Positions 33,109-41,679 of a DNA stretch of 64,000 nucleotides are shown in pieces. The DNA lies in NCBI RefSeq assembly GCF_008084905.1, contig NZ_VSFC01000052.1:248001-312000 (forward strand), written 5' to 3'. A program made the translations under genes and the position numbers. The notes under the pieces are model-generated. The model saw nothing but the letters and a program-made list of their open reading frames with translations, did not search any database and was not told where the DNA came from. This stretch comes from Xanthomarina maritima. GTDB lineage: Bacteria > Bacteroidota > Bacteroidia > Flavobacteriales > Flavobacteriaceae. Every line of letters starts with the position of its first letter. The first letter of the stretch is position 1.

Positions 33109-34626
33109 TTAGATTAACGAGTGCTGAGTCATTTTTCCAGGTTGCTCAATTCCCATAAGTTTTAGAATGGTTGGAGCAATGTCTCCTAAAACACCATCAT
33201 TAATAGTATTTAAATCTTTGTCTATTAATATTATAGGCACTGGATTTGTAGTGTGAGCTGTGTTTGGAGTGCCATCTGGATTAATCATGGTTTCACAATT
33301 TCCATGATCTGCAATAAGTATGGTTGTATATTTATTTTCAAGAGCAGTTGTCACTACATTTTTAACGCAAGTATCGACAGCTTCACAAGCTTTAATAGCA
33401 GCTTTCATAACTCCTGTATGTCCAACCATGTCTCCATTTGCAAAGTTTAAACACACAAAATCAACCTCACCCTTTTTAAGTTCAGGGATTAACGCATCTG
33501 TTAATTCAAAAGCACTCATTTCAGGTTTTAAATCGTAAGTAGCAACTTTTGGTGAATGACGTAAAATACGTGTTTCACCATTAAAAACAGATTCTCTTCC
33601 GCCTGAAAAGAAAAAAGTAACATGAGGATATTTTTCAGTTTCGGCAATTCTAATTTGCTTTTTATTGTGTTTTGCTAAGACTTCACCTAATGTGTCTGTT
33701 AGGTTGTCTTTGTTGTAAACAACATGTATGTTTTTATAAGTTTCATCGTAATTAGTCATGGTTACATAATACAAATCTAATTTGTGCATGTTTTGTTCAT
33801 GAAAATCATTTTGTGTTAAAGCTTCTGTAAGTTGACGACCTCTATCAGTTCTAAAATTAAAAAATATAACGACATCTCCATTTTTAACTTTTGCGATAGG
33901 TTGATTGTATTTATCAACCATAACAATCGGTTTTATAAACTCGTCTGTAATATTATCATTATAGCTTTTCTTGATAGATTTTAACGCATTTTTGGATAGT
34001 TCGCCAAAACCATTTACTAAAGCATTGTAGGCTAATTTTACACGTTCCCAACGTTTATCTCTATCCATAGCATAATAACGGCCAGTAATTGTAGCTAATT
34101 TTGTTGGTGTGTTTTCGATAAAAGCTTCTAACTCTGTAATAAATCCAAAACCCGATTTTGGATCTACATCACGACCATCTGTAAAGGCATGAATGTAAGA
34201 TTCTGTAACGCCAGAGTCTTTTGCAGCAGAAATTAATCCTTTTAAATGATTGATATGAGAATGCACACCTCCATCGCTCACCAAACCTAAAAAATGAATG
34301 TGTTTTTTATTTTTTTTTGCGTAATTAAAGGCATCAACTAAAGCAGATTCTTGAGCTAAAGTGTTGTTTTTTACTGCTAGATTTATTTTAACTAAATCTT
34401 GATACACAATGCGTCCAGCACCTAAATTCATGTGGCCAACTTCGCTGTTTCCCATTTGTCCTTCTGGTAATCCAACATTCAAACCGTCTGTTCTTAAACT
34501 TGCATTTGGATAATTGTTATAAAGAGAATCTATAAAAGGTGTTTTAGCATGTTCTATAGCTGAAACTTTTGGATCTGGAGATTTTCCCCAGCCATCAAGA
34601 ATCATTAAAATAACTTTTTTATTCAT
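33109..34626 (-). CDS. gpmI: 2,3-bisphosphoglycerate-independent phosphoglycerate mutase
   Basis: 505 residues from MNKKVILMILDGWG, the family length. It interconverts 3- and 2-phosphoglycerate in glycolysis using two Mn ions. D11 in ILDGWG and the phosphoserine S61 in GQMGNSEVGHMNLGAGR are in place; later marks are VHSHINHL near 124, HAFTDGRDVDPKSG near 147, RYYAMDRDKRWERV near 183, FNFRTDRGRQL near 258, and the metal ligands in CLNFANGDMVGHTG near 397 and LIADHGNCE near 441. An upstream ATG 21 nt away is excluded because the -7 box lies at 34645-34652. Confidence 0.96.
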   Translation of the reverse strand: MNKKVILMILDGWGKSPDPKVSAIEHAKTPFIDSLYNNYPNASLRTDGLNVGLPEGQMGNSEVGHMNLGAGRIVYQDLVKINLAVKNNTLAQESALVDAFNYAKKNKKHIHFLGLVSDGGVHSHINHLKGLISAAKDSGVTESYIHAFTDGRDVDPKSGFGFITELEAFIENTPTKLATITGRYYAMDRDKRWERVKLAYNALVNGFGELSKNALKSIKKSYNDNITDEFIKPIVMVDKYNQPIAKVKNGDVVIFFNFRTDRGRQLTEALTQNDFHEQNMHKLDLYYVTMTNYDETYKNIHVVYNKDNLTDTLGEVLAKHNKKQIRIAETEKYPHVTFFFSGGRESVFNGETRILRHSPKVATYDLKPEMSAFELTDALIPELKKGEVDFVCLNFANGDMVGHTGVMKAAIKACEAVDTCVKNVVTTALENKYTTILIADHGNCETMINPDGTPNTAHTTNPVPIILIDKDLNTINDGVLGDIAPTILKLMGIEQPGKMTQHSLI

Positions 34627-34644
34627 GTTACTTGGCTTTAAAGC

Positions 34645-34652
34645 CAAAGATA
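34645..34652 (-). promoter_or_regulatory. Bacteroidota -7 box TATCTTTG for gpmI
   Basis: Full match to TAnnTTTG on the minus strand, 18 bp before the gpmI ATG at 34626. It overlaps the start of the longer open frame and so supports the shorter protein. Confidence 0.6.
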
Positions 34653-34680
34653 AAAGTTTAAAGTAAGAGACTCTTTTCTT

Positions 34681-35121
34681 TTAACTGAAATTTTTAAACA
34701 TGACATAATGAAGCCCAACTTCTGGTATGTTAAAAGCATCTCCAATGGCTTGATAATTATTTTTTTTATAAAAATTAAAAGCAATTTCTCTTGCATTAAA
34801 CCAAAGAATATCTACTTTTTTTTGATTTAATATTTTTTCACCTTCATTTAGAAGAAGATCTCCAAATCCCTTTTTTTGATACTCCTTCAGTACAGCCATT
34901 CCTCTAAGTTGATATTGATTTTTTTCTAAAAATAATTTAGAATTATTTTTTATGTATGAAGCAACTCCAACAAGTTTAGAATCAAAATATAAACCTAAAT
35001 GAAAAGTGTTTTCATCTTCATCAGAATCAAAAGCACAATCTTCAATAGGTCTGCCTTCACGTAATACTGGATGTCTTACAACATATGTTTCTTTAGCTGA
35101 AATAAATTTTATCTGAGACAT
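34681..35121 (-). CDS. GNAT family N-acetyltransferase
   Basis: 146 residues, one GNAT fold. The acetyl-CoA phosphate loop is at YQLRGMAVLKEYQKKGFGDLLLNEGEK near 71-97 (Q/R-x-x-G-x-G/A, here QKKGFG). The C-terminal WFNAREIAFNFYKKNNYQAIGDAFNIPEVGLHYVMFK is the usual substrate-side half. These enzymes move an acetyl group to an amine on a small molecule or protein; the target is unknown. It has no convincing promoter box upstream. The gene lies 54 bp before gpmI on the same strand, so the two could share a transcript. Confidence 0.85.
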   Translation of the reverse strand: MSQIKFISAKETYVVRHPVLREGRPIEDCAFDSDEDENTFHLGLYFDSKLVGVASYIKNNSKLFLEKNQYQLRGMAVLKEYQKKGFGDLLLNEGEKILNQKKVDILWFNAREIAFNFYKKNNYQAIGDAFNIPEVGLHYVMFKNFS

Positions 35122-35254
35122 TTTTAATTAGGTGTAAACGTTTAGAATGAATAATTTTAAAATTAAATTCCTTCAAATTGAGATGATTAGTTTCAAAGTT
35201 GAAATTATTATATAAACTTATAATTTTTTTCTTTTATTAGATTGAATTGTTATT

Positions 35255-35262
35255 TATATTTG
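35255..35262 (+). promoter_or_regulatory. Bacteroidota -7 box TATATTTG for tRNA-Gly
   Basis: Full match to TAnnTTTG ending 10 nt before the mature 5' end of the tRNA, so the 5' leader to be trimmed by RNase P would be very short. Confidence 0.6.
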
Positions 35263-35272
35263 CATCGGAAAT

Positions 35273-35345
35273 GCGAGAGTAGCTCAGTTGGTAGAGCGTC
35301 AGCCTTCCAAGCTGAATGTCGCCGGTTCGAACCCGGTCTCTCGCT
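35273..35345 (+). tRNA. tRNA-Gly (anticodon TCC)
   Basis: 73 nt with a complete cloverleaf: acceptor stem GCGAGAG/CTCTCGC, D arm AGCTCAGTTGGTAGAGC, anticodon loop CTTCCAA giving TCC (reads GGA and other glycine codons), and T arm GCCGG-TTCGAAC-CCGGT with one G-T pair. The CCA end is not encoded. It stands alone between the acetyltransferase and peptidase E genes. Confidence 0.95.
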
Positions 35346-35347
35346 CT

Positions 35348-35377
35348 AAAGCTTCACAATTTGTGAAGCTTTTTTTT
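35348..35377 (+). terminator. Rho-independent terminator after tRNA-Gly
   Basis: Stem GCTTCACA/TGTGAAGC with a 3-nt loop, extended by A-T pairs, followed by eight T. The T run covers the stop codon of the convergent pepE gene. The upstream A run is short, so it is mainly active on plus. Confidence 0.82.
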
Positions 35378-36083
35378 ATTTTAACCTATTTAGTTCAGTA
35401 TTAGATTCAACTTCAAAAGGAGCTTTATTGTACTCAAAAATTCTAGCTGATAATTCGCCTTTTAAAATTATTGATTCACCTTCTACTCTTAACCAACTTC
35501 CTTCTCTAAGTCCAACAACAGGTTGTGTATTAAAATGATGGAATTCTTGAATTCGCGTTTCTCTAGTTTCACCCATATGGGGATTATTAGGAATTGGATC
35601 AAGATAGTGAGGATTGATATTAAAAGGTACAATCCCTAAAGACTTGAAGCTTGGTGGATAAACTATTGGCATATCGTTAGTTGTGTTGATTGTTAATCCG
35701 CAAATATTACTACCAGCACTTGTGCCAAGATAGAGAGTGCCATTCTGTACAACCTTTTTTAAGGGTTCAATTAATTGGTTTTTGTAAAGTTGATATAATA
35801 AAACAAAGGTGTTTCCCCCTCCAGTAAAAATGGCTTCAGCACTTTGGATAGCTTCAATAGGATTTGCAAATTCATGAATGCCTTTTACATTTTTATTTAT
35901 TTTTAGAAATGCTTCTTTTGCTTTTTTTGTATAGTCATCATGAGATATACCACTTGGTCTAGCATATGGAATGAACATAATGTTTTCAACATTTTTATAA
36001 AACTCAGATAATTCATCTAATAAATAGTCTAGGTATCCACTTCCATGAATTGTTGAAGTACTAGCTATAATTAAGTTTTTCAT
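35376..36083 (-). CDS. pepE: Dipeptidase E (peptidase S51)
   Basis: 235 residues. The serine peptidase nucleophile is S122 in YLGTSAGSNICG, matching the G-x-SAG elbow of S51 enzymes; FTGGGNTFVLLYQL near 87 and the conserved PHYLDPIPNNPHMGETRETRIQEF near 176 (with histidine and acidic residues) complete the class-I glutamine amidotransferase-like fold. PepE cuts dipeptides with an N-terminal aspartate in the cytoplasm. IMFIPYARPSG near 35 is typical. The final codons run into the tRNA terminator from the other strand. Confidence 0.92.
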   Translation of the reverse strand: MKNLIIASTSTIHGSGYLDYLLDELSEFYKNVENIMFIPYARPSGISHDDYTKKAKEAFLKINKNVKGIHEFANPIEAIQSAEAIFTGGGNTFVLLYQLYKNQLIEPLKKVVQNGTLYLGTSAGSNICGLTINTTNDMPIVYPPSFKSLGIVPFNINPHYLDPIPNNPHMGETRETRIQEFHHFNTQPVVGLREGSWLRVEGESIILKGELSARIFEYNKAPFEVESNTELNRLK

Positions 36084-36173
36084 TTACATTAATTTGTTGT
36101 AAATTTAAGTAAATACAAGATTTATCAAAAGTTTATTAGATTTTGTGTTAATTTAAACTCAAATAAAAATACT

Positions 36174-36983
36174 ATGAAGCAGAACCTATTGCCATTAATT
36201 GCCTTTTTTATGTTTCTTTCAATAGGAATATCTCAAAATGCAGATAGAATCGAAATCTCCGGAAAAGTTATTGTAGATGCTAATGATGTTGAAGGGCTTA
36301 CTATAAGTAATGTCACTTCTAAAAGAATAGCTGTAACAGATATGAATGGAGAGTTTAATATTTATGCTGCGTTAAACGATAAAATTGAGATTTCTGCTTT
36401 GCAATTCGAAACTGTTTATATGATTATTACTAAAGAAATTATGTCCTCGAAGCAGTTAACAGTTTTTTTAAATGAACGTTTAACTACTTTAGACGAAGTG
36501 GTTATATTACCTTTTAGTTTGACAGGAGAATTAGCTTTAGATTTAAACAAAATAAAATTACACAACCCTAAGTTTGAAAATTTTTATTTTAGAGAAATTG
36601 ATATAGAAGATAATCCAAATGCAGAAATATATTATCAAAAAGTTGAAAATACAATCTTAAACCAAGATAGGTTTTATAATGGAGTAGATTTTGTGAAAAT
36701 AACTAATTGGTTAATAAAACCATTATTTAAATCTAATAAAAACACATACTTAGCAAAGGACAATTTAAACTCAAACTACTTAGTTTTAAGAGAGGCATAT
36801 ACAAAAGATTTTATAAGTTCAAGTTTTAATATTCCTGTAGATGAAGTTGATGAATTTATAGCTTTTGCTGAAGCAAATAACACAGATACTATGCTTTATG
36901 AGGGAGGAAATGACATCGAACTGATAGAATACCTAGTTAACCAAAGTAAATTGTACCTGAACTCTGAAACTTTAAAGAATTAG
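36174..36983 (+). CDS. Secreted protein with carboxypeptidase-regulatory-like domain (first of a pair)
   Basis: 269 residues with a signal peptide (MKQNLLPLIAFFMFLSIGISQ). Residues ~28-110 form a carboxypeptidase D-type beta sandwich: IEISGKVIVDANDVEGLTISNVTSKRIAVTDMNGEFNIYAALNDKIEISALQFE then TTLDEVVILPF. This domain is common at the N-terminus of SusC/TonB receptors, but here no barrel follows; the C-terminal 150 residues are a helical tail with LNKIKLHNPKFENFYFREID. It is paralogous to the next gene. The set leads into DUF6702 and an M1 peptidase, so it is likely a periplasmic or outer-membrane accessory of unknown job. Confidence 0.7.
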   Translation: MKQNLLPLIAFFMFLSIGISQNADRIEISGKVIVDANDVEGLTISNVTSKRIAVTDMNGEFNIYAALNDKIEISALQFETVYMIITKEIMSSKQLTVFLNERLTTLDEVVILPFSLTGELALDLNKIKLHNPKFENFYFREIDIEDNPNAEIYYQKVENTILNQDRFYNGVDFVKITNWLIKPLFKSNKNTYLAKDNLNSNYLVLREAYTKDFISSSFNIPVDEVDEFIAFAEANNTDTMLYEGGNDIELIEYLVNQSKLYLNSETLKN

Positions 36984-37064
36984 CTATTTTAACATAAGTT
37001 TAGTTAGTTGTTGTATTTAAATTAAGATTAGAAGTGGTTTCTTTATTGAACTAAACCCAGCCAT

Positions 37065-37817
37065 TTGAAATATCTTATTTCCATTTTCTTTTTTATGTAC
37101 TTGCATACTGCATTTACACAATCAGTCGAGATTATTGGAAAAGTAACAACATCATTAGATGTTGAAAATATTCATGTAATAAATAAATCTGCTCAGGTTT
37201 TTACAACTACAAATGCCTTTGGGAGTTTTAGAATATCTGTAAAATTAAATGACACCTTACAGTTTACTTCCGTTCAACATAAATTAAAAGAAGTTATAGT
37301 TGATACTAAAATTCTAATTGATAAGGAACTTGAAATTCAATTAGAAGAACTTACATATACTTTAGATGAAGTAATTGTAGGAAGAATTTTAACAGGAGAT
37401 TTATTAATGGATCTTGGTACAGTTAAAGGAGAGCCAATTACTGCCAAAAAGTTAGGAATTCCTAGTTACCAAGGTAAACTTAAAACCCAAAGTGAAAGAA
37501 AATTAAACGAAGCTACAACTGGAGGTGGATTTATCCCATTAAATCCAATATTAAATGCTATTACTGGAAGAACAAAGCAATTAAAATATCAAATAAAATT
37601 AGAAAGAAAAGACGATTTATTACATGATATTCGTGTAAAGTTAGAATCTATTTTATTTTCAATTGAAACACTAAATGAAGATTTAAGAACCGATTTTTTC
37701 TACTTTTGTTCAGAAGACGAAAACTTCATTAATCGATGTAAAGGAAAAAGCGATTTGGAAGTTTTAGAATATCTAAAAGAAAAACTTATACAATACAAAA
37801 TCAATTTAAAAAAATAA
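37065..37817 (+). CDS. Secreted protein with carboxypeptidase-regulatory-like domain (second of a pair), TTG start
   Basis: 250 residues if translation begins at the TTG at 37065; that gives the complete signal peptide MKYLISIFFFMYLHTAFTQ, whereas the first ATG (residue 11) would cut it. A carboxypeptidase D-like domain follows (VEIIGKVTTSLDVENIHVINKSAQVFTTTNAFGSFRISVKLNDTLQFTSVQHK, then YTLDEVIVGR). The tail has an LDLGTVKGEPITAKKLGIPSYQGKLKTQSERKLNEATTGGGF segment shared with the sister gene in position though not closely in sequence. Same strand, 82 bp after the first copy, so a probable tandem duplication. Confidence 0.7.
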   Translation: MKYLISIFFFMYLHTAFTQSVEIIGKVTTSLDVENIHVINKSAQVFTTTNAFGSFRISVKLNDTLQFTSVQHKLKEVIVDTKILIDKELEIQLEELTYTLDEVIVGRILTGDLLMDLGTVKGEPITAKKLGIPSYQGKLKTQSERKLNEATTGGGFIPLNPILNAITGRTKQLKYQIKLERKDDLLHDIRVKLESILFSIETLNEDLRTDFFYFCSEDENFINRCKGKSDLEVLEYLKEKLIQYKINLKK

Positions 37818-37879
37818 ATTTTATACGGAACACTTTTTGAATAAACAAATAAGTAGTTTTGTTTAATTAATCCTTTTTT

Positions 37880-38383
37880 ATGAAAATTATTAAAATATCA
37901 CTCCTTGTTATAGCATTATCATTATTCGCATTTACAACAATCCATAAATATTACGTTAGTGTTACACAAATAGAATATGTTAAAGAGAAGGAATCTGTGC
38001 AAATAATTTCTAGAATTTTTATTGATGATTTAGAAGATGTACTCCAACTTAGATATAAAGAAGATTTAATAATTAAAAAAGAAAACGAAGCTCCAGAAGT
38101 TAATTTATTTATAGAGAAATATTTAAAAGGAAAGCTGACAATAATTATAAATGGAGAAGAAAAACCTATTAATTTTTTAGGTAAAGAATTCGATAATGAT
38201 ATTGTTATTTGCTATCTGGAAATTGAAGATATAAAAGAAATTAAGACTTTCGAAATTCAAAATTTAGTTCTTTTCGATTTATATGCTGAACAACAGAATA
38301 TTATAAGAACTAAGATAAATTCTAAAAACAAAAGCTTCATTCTTATTAAAGAAAATGATAAAGGTTTGTTAAACTTTAAATAA
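37880..38383 (+). CDS. DUF6702 family secreted protein
   Basis: 167 residues: signal peptide MKIIKISLLVIALSLFAFTTI, then HKYYVSVTQIEYVKEKESVQIISRIFIDDLEDVLQLRY, which opens the DUF6702 family. The mature part is a beta-rich domain (LTIIINGEEKPINFLGKEFDNDIVICYLEIEDI) resembling a small Ig-like fold. In flavobacteria this family precedes an M1 aminopeptidase gene, as here (66 bp before). It could help the peptidase fold or be exported with it; this is inferred from position only. Confidence 0.72.
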   Translation: MKIIKISLLVIALSLFAFTTIHKYYVSVTQIEYVKEKESVQIISRIFIDDLEDVLQLRYKEDLIIKKENEAPEVNLFIEKYLKGKLTIIINGEEKPINFLGKEFDNDIVICYLEIEDIKEIKTFEIQNLVLFDLYAEQQNIIRTKINSKNKSFILIKENDKGLLNFK

Positions 38384-38449
38384 AGCAAATTAATACCTAA
38401 AAAAATATTGTTATTTTTCACCTCAATTTTTTGTAACTAAATTTTACCA

Positions 38450-40756
38450 ATGAAAACACTAAAGTATTTTATTCTTTCTGTTTTGTTCATTTCAGCTAAT
38501 TCTTTTGCTCAAGAACAAGAACAACCAACTAGAAAACCAGGTCATACTAACAACAACAAATTTAAACAATTGTATGATGAGTTTTCAACGCCAAATATGT
38601 TTAGAACAGCTTCTGGAGCGCCAGGACCAGCTTACTATCAGCAACAAGCAGATTATAAAATGGATATTGTTTTAGATGATAAAAATGCAAAAATATCTGG
38701 TTTTGAAACCATTACATATACTAATAATTCTCCAGACCCATTAAAATACCTTTGGGTACAATTAGATCAAAATATGAGAGCAAAAAACTCCCTTACTCCT
38801 TTAATTGAAGGTAGTGGAGTAGCACCAGCTCAACAAGCTTCAACCTTTGCTACTACGTATATGACAGATGGTTTTGATGGAGGCTTTAACATTCAAGAAG
38901 TAAAAGATGTTAATGGAAATGCATTACCTCATATGATTAATCAAACTATGATGCGAGTTGAATTGCCTAAAGTTTTAAACACTGGCGAAAAGTTCTCATT
39001 TAGTATCAAATGGTGGTATAATATTAATGATCACGTCAATGGAAGAGGTCGTTCTGGTTACGAATATTTTCCTGAAGATGGAAACAGAGCTTATGTAATT
39101 GCTCAATTCTACCCAAGAATGGCAGTTTATAACGATGTTGAAGGATGGCAAAACTCTCAGTTTTGGGGACGTGACGAATTCGCACTTCCTTTTGGAAACT
39201 TTGAAGTAAATATTACAGTACCTGCCGATCATATTCTTGATGGAACAGGAAAGTTAATAAACAGAAAAGAAGTCTTCTCTAAAGAGATGATGGATCGTTA
39301 CGAACAAGCTAAAAAATCTTATGATAAACCTGTAATCATTGTGTCTCAAGCAGAAGCAGAAGCTGCTGAAAAAGGATTTTCTAATGAAACTAAAACATGG
39401 AAATTACATGCCGAAAATGTACGTGATTTTGGTTTTGCAACATCAAGAAAATTTATTTGGGATATGATGTCAGTTAAAATTGGAAACAAAGATGTCATGG
39501 CTGTTTCTATGTACCCAAAAGAAGGAAACCCTCTTTGGGAGGAATGGTCAACATATGCAGTTGCAGCTACTTTAAAGTCGTATTCAAGAATGACATTCGA
39601 TTACCCTTATCATAAAGCAATTTCGGTTCACGCTAAAAATCAAGGGATGGAATATCCAATGATTTGCTGGAACTATGGTCGTCCAGATGAAAATGGAAAC
39701 TATAGCGATAGAACTAAATATGGAATGATAAGTGTTATTATTCATGAAGTAGGACACAACTATTTTCCAATGATTGTAAATAGTGATGAACGTCAATGGA
39801 CTTGGATGGATGAAGGTTTAAATACCTTTGTACAATATGTAGCTGAGCAGGATTTTGCTGAGTGGCATCCAACAGCTTTATCTCCAGGGCATGATAAATA
39901 TCCATCAAGTCGTGGACCAGCAGCTAATATAGTTCCTTACATGGGAGGAGATCAAGATTTTATTGCTCCAATTATGACAAAAGGATTAAATACTTATCAG
40001 TTTGGTAACAATGCTTACGGAAAACCAGGAACTGCACTTAATATATTACGTGAAACAGTTATGGGACGAGAGTTATTTGATTATGCATTTAAAGAATACT
40101 CTAACCGTTGGATGTTTAAACACCCAACACCAGAAGATTTCTTTAGAACTATGGAAGATGCCTCTGCATTCGATTTAGATTGGTTCTGGAGAGGTTGGTT
40201 TTACACTACAGATTATGTTGATATAGGAGTTAAAGATGTTAAAAAATACTATGTATCTTCAGAACCTAACGAATATGCTAGAATGATGGCAAAACGTTAT
40301 GGTATGGAACTGTCAGATTTACCACCTTTAGTATATATGGTTGAAGAAGGAAGTGAAGAGTATAATGAAGAAATGAAAAATGGTACTTTATTAGAAAACT
40401 CTCCATCTGTAAACGAATATGTTATGGATAATTTTACAGAAGAAGAACGTAAAAACTTAAAAGAGCCTAAATACTTTTATAGCATTACTTTCGATAAGCC
40501 AGGAGGACTAGTAATGCCAATTATTGTGGAATATACATTTGCTGATGGTACTACTAAAACAGAAACGTATCCAGCTCAAATTTGGAGATTAAACGATAAA
40601 GAAGTAAGTAAATCATTAGCTTCAGATAAAGAATTAGTTTCGATAACTGTAGACCCTAAATTAGAAACTGCAGATGTGGATACATCTAACAATTCTTGGC
40701 CTAAAGAAGTAAAACAAAGTGATTTCGATAAGTTTAAAAATGAAGTAAAAGATTAA
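38450..40756 (+). CDS. M1 family metallopeptidase (secreted aminopeptidase)
   Basis: 768 residues with a signal peptide (MKTLKYFILSVLFISANSFAQ). Zinc site HEVGH at 432-436 with E433 as base and the third ligand E455 in WMDEGLN, the standard gluzincin spacing. Instead of the canonical GAMEN exopeptidase motif it has GMEYP (399-403), a form frequent in Bacteroidota M1 enzymes. The N-terminal half is a beta sandwich (DYKMDIVLDDKNAKISGFETITYTNNSP). No T9SS sorting domain at the end, so probably periplasmic. It likely trims peptides taken up for nutrition. Followed by a strong terminator. Confidence 0.92.
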   Translation: MKTLKYFILSVLFISANSFAQEQEQPTRKPGHTNNNKFKQLYDEFSTPNMFRTASGAPGPAYYQQQADYKMDIVLDDKNAKISGFETITYTNNSPDPLKYLWVQLDQNMRAKNSLTPLIEGSGVAPAQQASTFATTYMTDGFDGGFNIQEVKDVNGNALPHMINQTMMRVELPKVLNTGEKFSFSIKWWYNINDHVNGRGRSGYEYFPEDGNRAYVIAQFYPRMAVYNDVEGWQNSQFWGRDEFALPFGNFEVNITVPADHILDGTGKLINRKEVFSKEMMDRYEQAKKSYDKPVIIVSQAEAEAAEKGFSNETKTWKLHAENVRDFGFATSRKFIWDMMSVKIGNKDVMAVSMYPKEGNPLWEEWSTYAVAATLKSYSRMTFDYPYHKAISVHAKNQGMEYPMICWNYGRPDENGNYSDRTKYGMISVIIHEVGHNYFPMIVNSDERQWTWMDEGLNTFVQYVAEQDFAEWHPTALSPGHDKYPSSRGPAANIVPYMGGDQDFIAPIMTKGLNTYQFGNNAYGKPGTALNILRETVMGRELFDYAFKEYSNRWMFKHPTPEDFFRTMEDASAFDLDWFWRGWFYTTDYVDIGVKDVKKYYVSSEPNEYARMMAKRYGMELSDLPPLVYMVEEGSEEYNEEMKNGTLLENSPSVNEYVMDNFTEEERKNLKEPKYFYSITFDKPGGLVMPIIVEYTFADGTTKTETYPAQIWRLNDKEVSKSLASDKELVSITVDPKLETADVDTSNNSWPKEVKQSDFDKFKNEVKD

Positions 40757-40776
40757 CACAAAACGTTAAATATTTA

Positions 40777-40809
40777 AAAGCCGACTATAAAAATAAGTCG
40801 GCTTTTTTT
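40777..40809 (+). terminator. Rho-independent terminator after the M1 peptidase gene
   Basis: Ten-bp stem AAAGCCGACT/AGTCGGCTTT with a 9-nt loop and a T run of seven. It closes the 36.2-40.8 kb gene set. Confidence 0.85.
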
Positions 40810-40829
40810 ATTCTCATCAATCAACTCAC

Positions 40830-40837
40830 TATATTTG
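40830..40837 (+). promoter_or_regulatory. Bacteroidota -7 box TATATTTG for tatA
   Basis: Full match to TAnnTTTG ending 4 nt before the GTG start codon at 40842, so the mRNA would start at the codon itself or just before it. Second case of a near-leaderless gene in this window. Confidence 0.55.
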
Positions 40838-40841
40838 CATC

Positions 40842-41129
40842 GTGATACAAGCAAGCATTCTTTTATTTATAGGTACAACCGAAATCATGTTTATACTATT
40901 TATAGTAGTTATGGTTTTTGGTGCAGACAAAATCCCTGAAATTGCCAAAGGCTTAGGGAAAGGGATGCGTATGCTTAAAGATGCTTCAAATGATATTAAA
41001 ACGGAAATCACCAAAAGTGCTGAAAAGAATGGCATAGATACTAGTATCACTAAAGATGTGCAAGACGAACTCAATAAAGTAAAAGACGATTTAGAAGATT
41101 TTACAGGTTCTGTAAGGAGGAAGATGTAA
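40842..41129 (+). CDS. tatA: Twin-arginine translocase TatA/TatE family subunit
   Basis: 95 residues. A short membrane helix (ILLFIGTTEIMFILFIVVMVF) is followed by the hinge and amphipathic helix GADKIPEIAKGLGKGMRMLK, then an acidic, charged tail. This is TatA, which pore-forms for folded proteins with an RR signal. Translation from the GTG at 40842 retains the normal helix; the first ATG (residue 15 or so) would cut it. A Tat-signal protein is encoded at 44760-45422. No tatC is in the window. Confidence 0.9.
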   Translation: MIQASILLFIGTTEIMFILFIVVMVFGADKIPEIAKGLGKGMRMLKDASNDIKTEITKSAEKNGIDTSITKDVQDELNKVKDDLEDFTGSVRRKM

Positions 41130-41177
41130 AAATTCCTTAGAAGGCAGGAATCTCTTCGTTTTAAGATAATTATATTT

Positions 41178-41654
41178 TTATTTAAGATTTTTTACTAACT
41201 CAATAATATCTTCTTGAGTATATTCTCCACTTTTTTTCTTAAAATCTCCATCTTTATTAATTACCAGAATCCCAAAGCAGGATCGATTTTTAACAAAAAA
41301 ATTCTCAAGAAAAAAGTTATTTATATCTGAAAAATAATTTTTAGAATCAATAACTGCTTTAGCTTTATTACTATCTGAATACACGAATATATTATGAATA
41401 TTTTCGAGATCCATTTCAGAATAAAACTCAGTCCACCAATCTGAAGATTGTTTCAAGTTTTCATAATTATCGTAATGGCAACTACTTTTAGGCTGTCTAA
41501 AATTTATAATCATTACATCTTCAGAATTCCATTGATAGTTTTCTATGACGAATTTTAAATGTTCTTCAGATAATTTTTCATTTGTTTGACTTTTTGCATT
41601 ACTGAAACTCAAAAGAGTGATAAAAAATATTAGAAGTTGAAAAGTTCTTATCAT
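41178..41654 (-). CDS. Secreted thioredoxin-like protein, function unknown
   Basis: 158 residues from MIRTFQLLIFFITLLSFSNAKS, a signal peptide; the frame opens 15 nt earlier but the shorter start gives a cleaner signal. The mature part runs VMIINFRQPKSSCHYDNYENLKQ, then NIFVYSDSNKAKAVI, SCFGILVINKDGDF and GEYTQEDIIELVKNL, an order of elements like a thioredoxin/TlpA fold. The usual CxxC is reduced to a single cysteine (SSC), so redox activity is doubtful. It is the last gene of the kynurenine operon, 25 bp after the O-methyltransferase start region. Not a family I can name. Confidence 0.55.
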   Translation of the reverse strand: MIRTFQLLIFFITLLSFSNAKSQTNEKLSEEHLKFVIENYQWNSEDVMIINFRQPKSSCHYDNYENLKQSSDWWTEFYSEMDLENIHNIFVYSDSNKAKAVIDSKNYFSDINNFFLENFFVKNRSCFGILVINKDGDFKKKSGEYTQEDIIELVKNLK

Positions 41655-41679
41655 TTGATTTGGGTGCATTAAATTAAAT

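Noticed and set aside
41130-41177. Possible terminator stem ATTCCT/AGGAAT after tatA
   Set aside because: Six-bp stem without a following T run; too weak to call.
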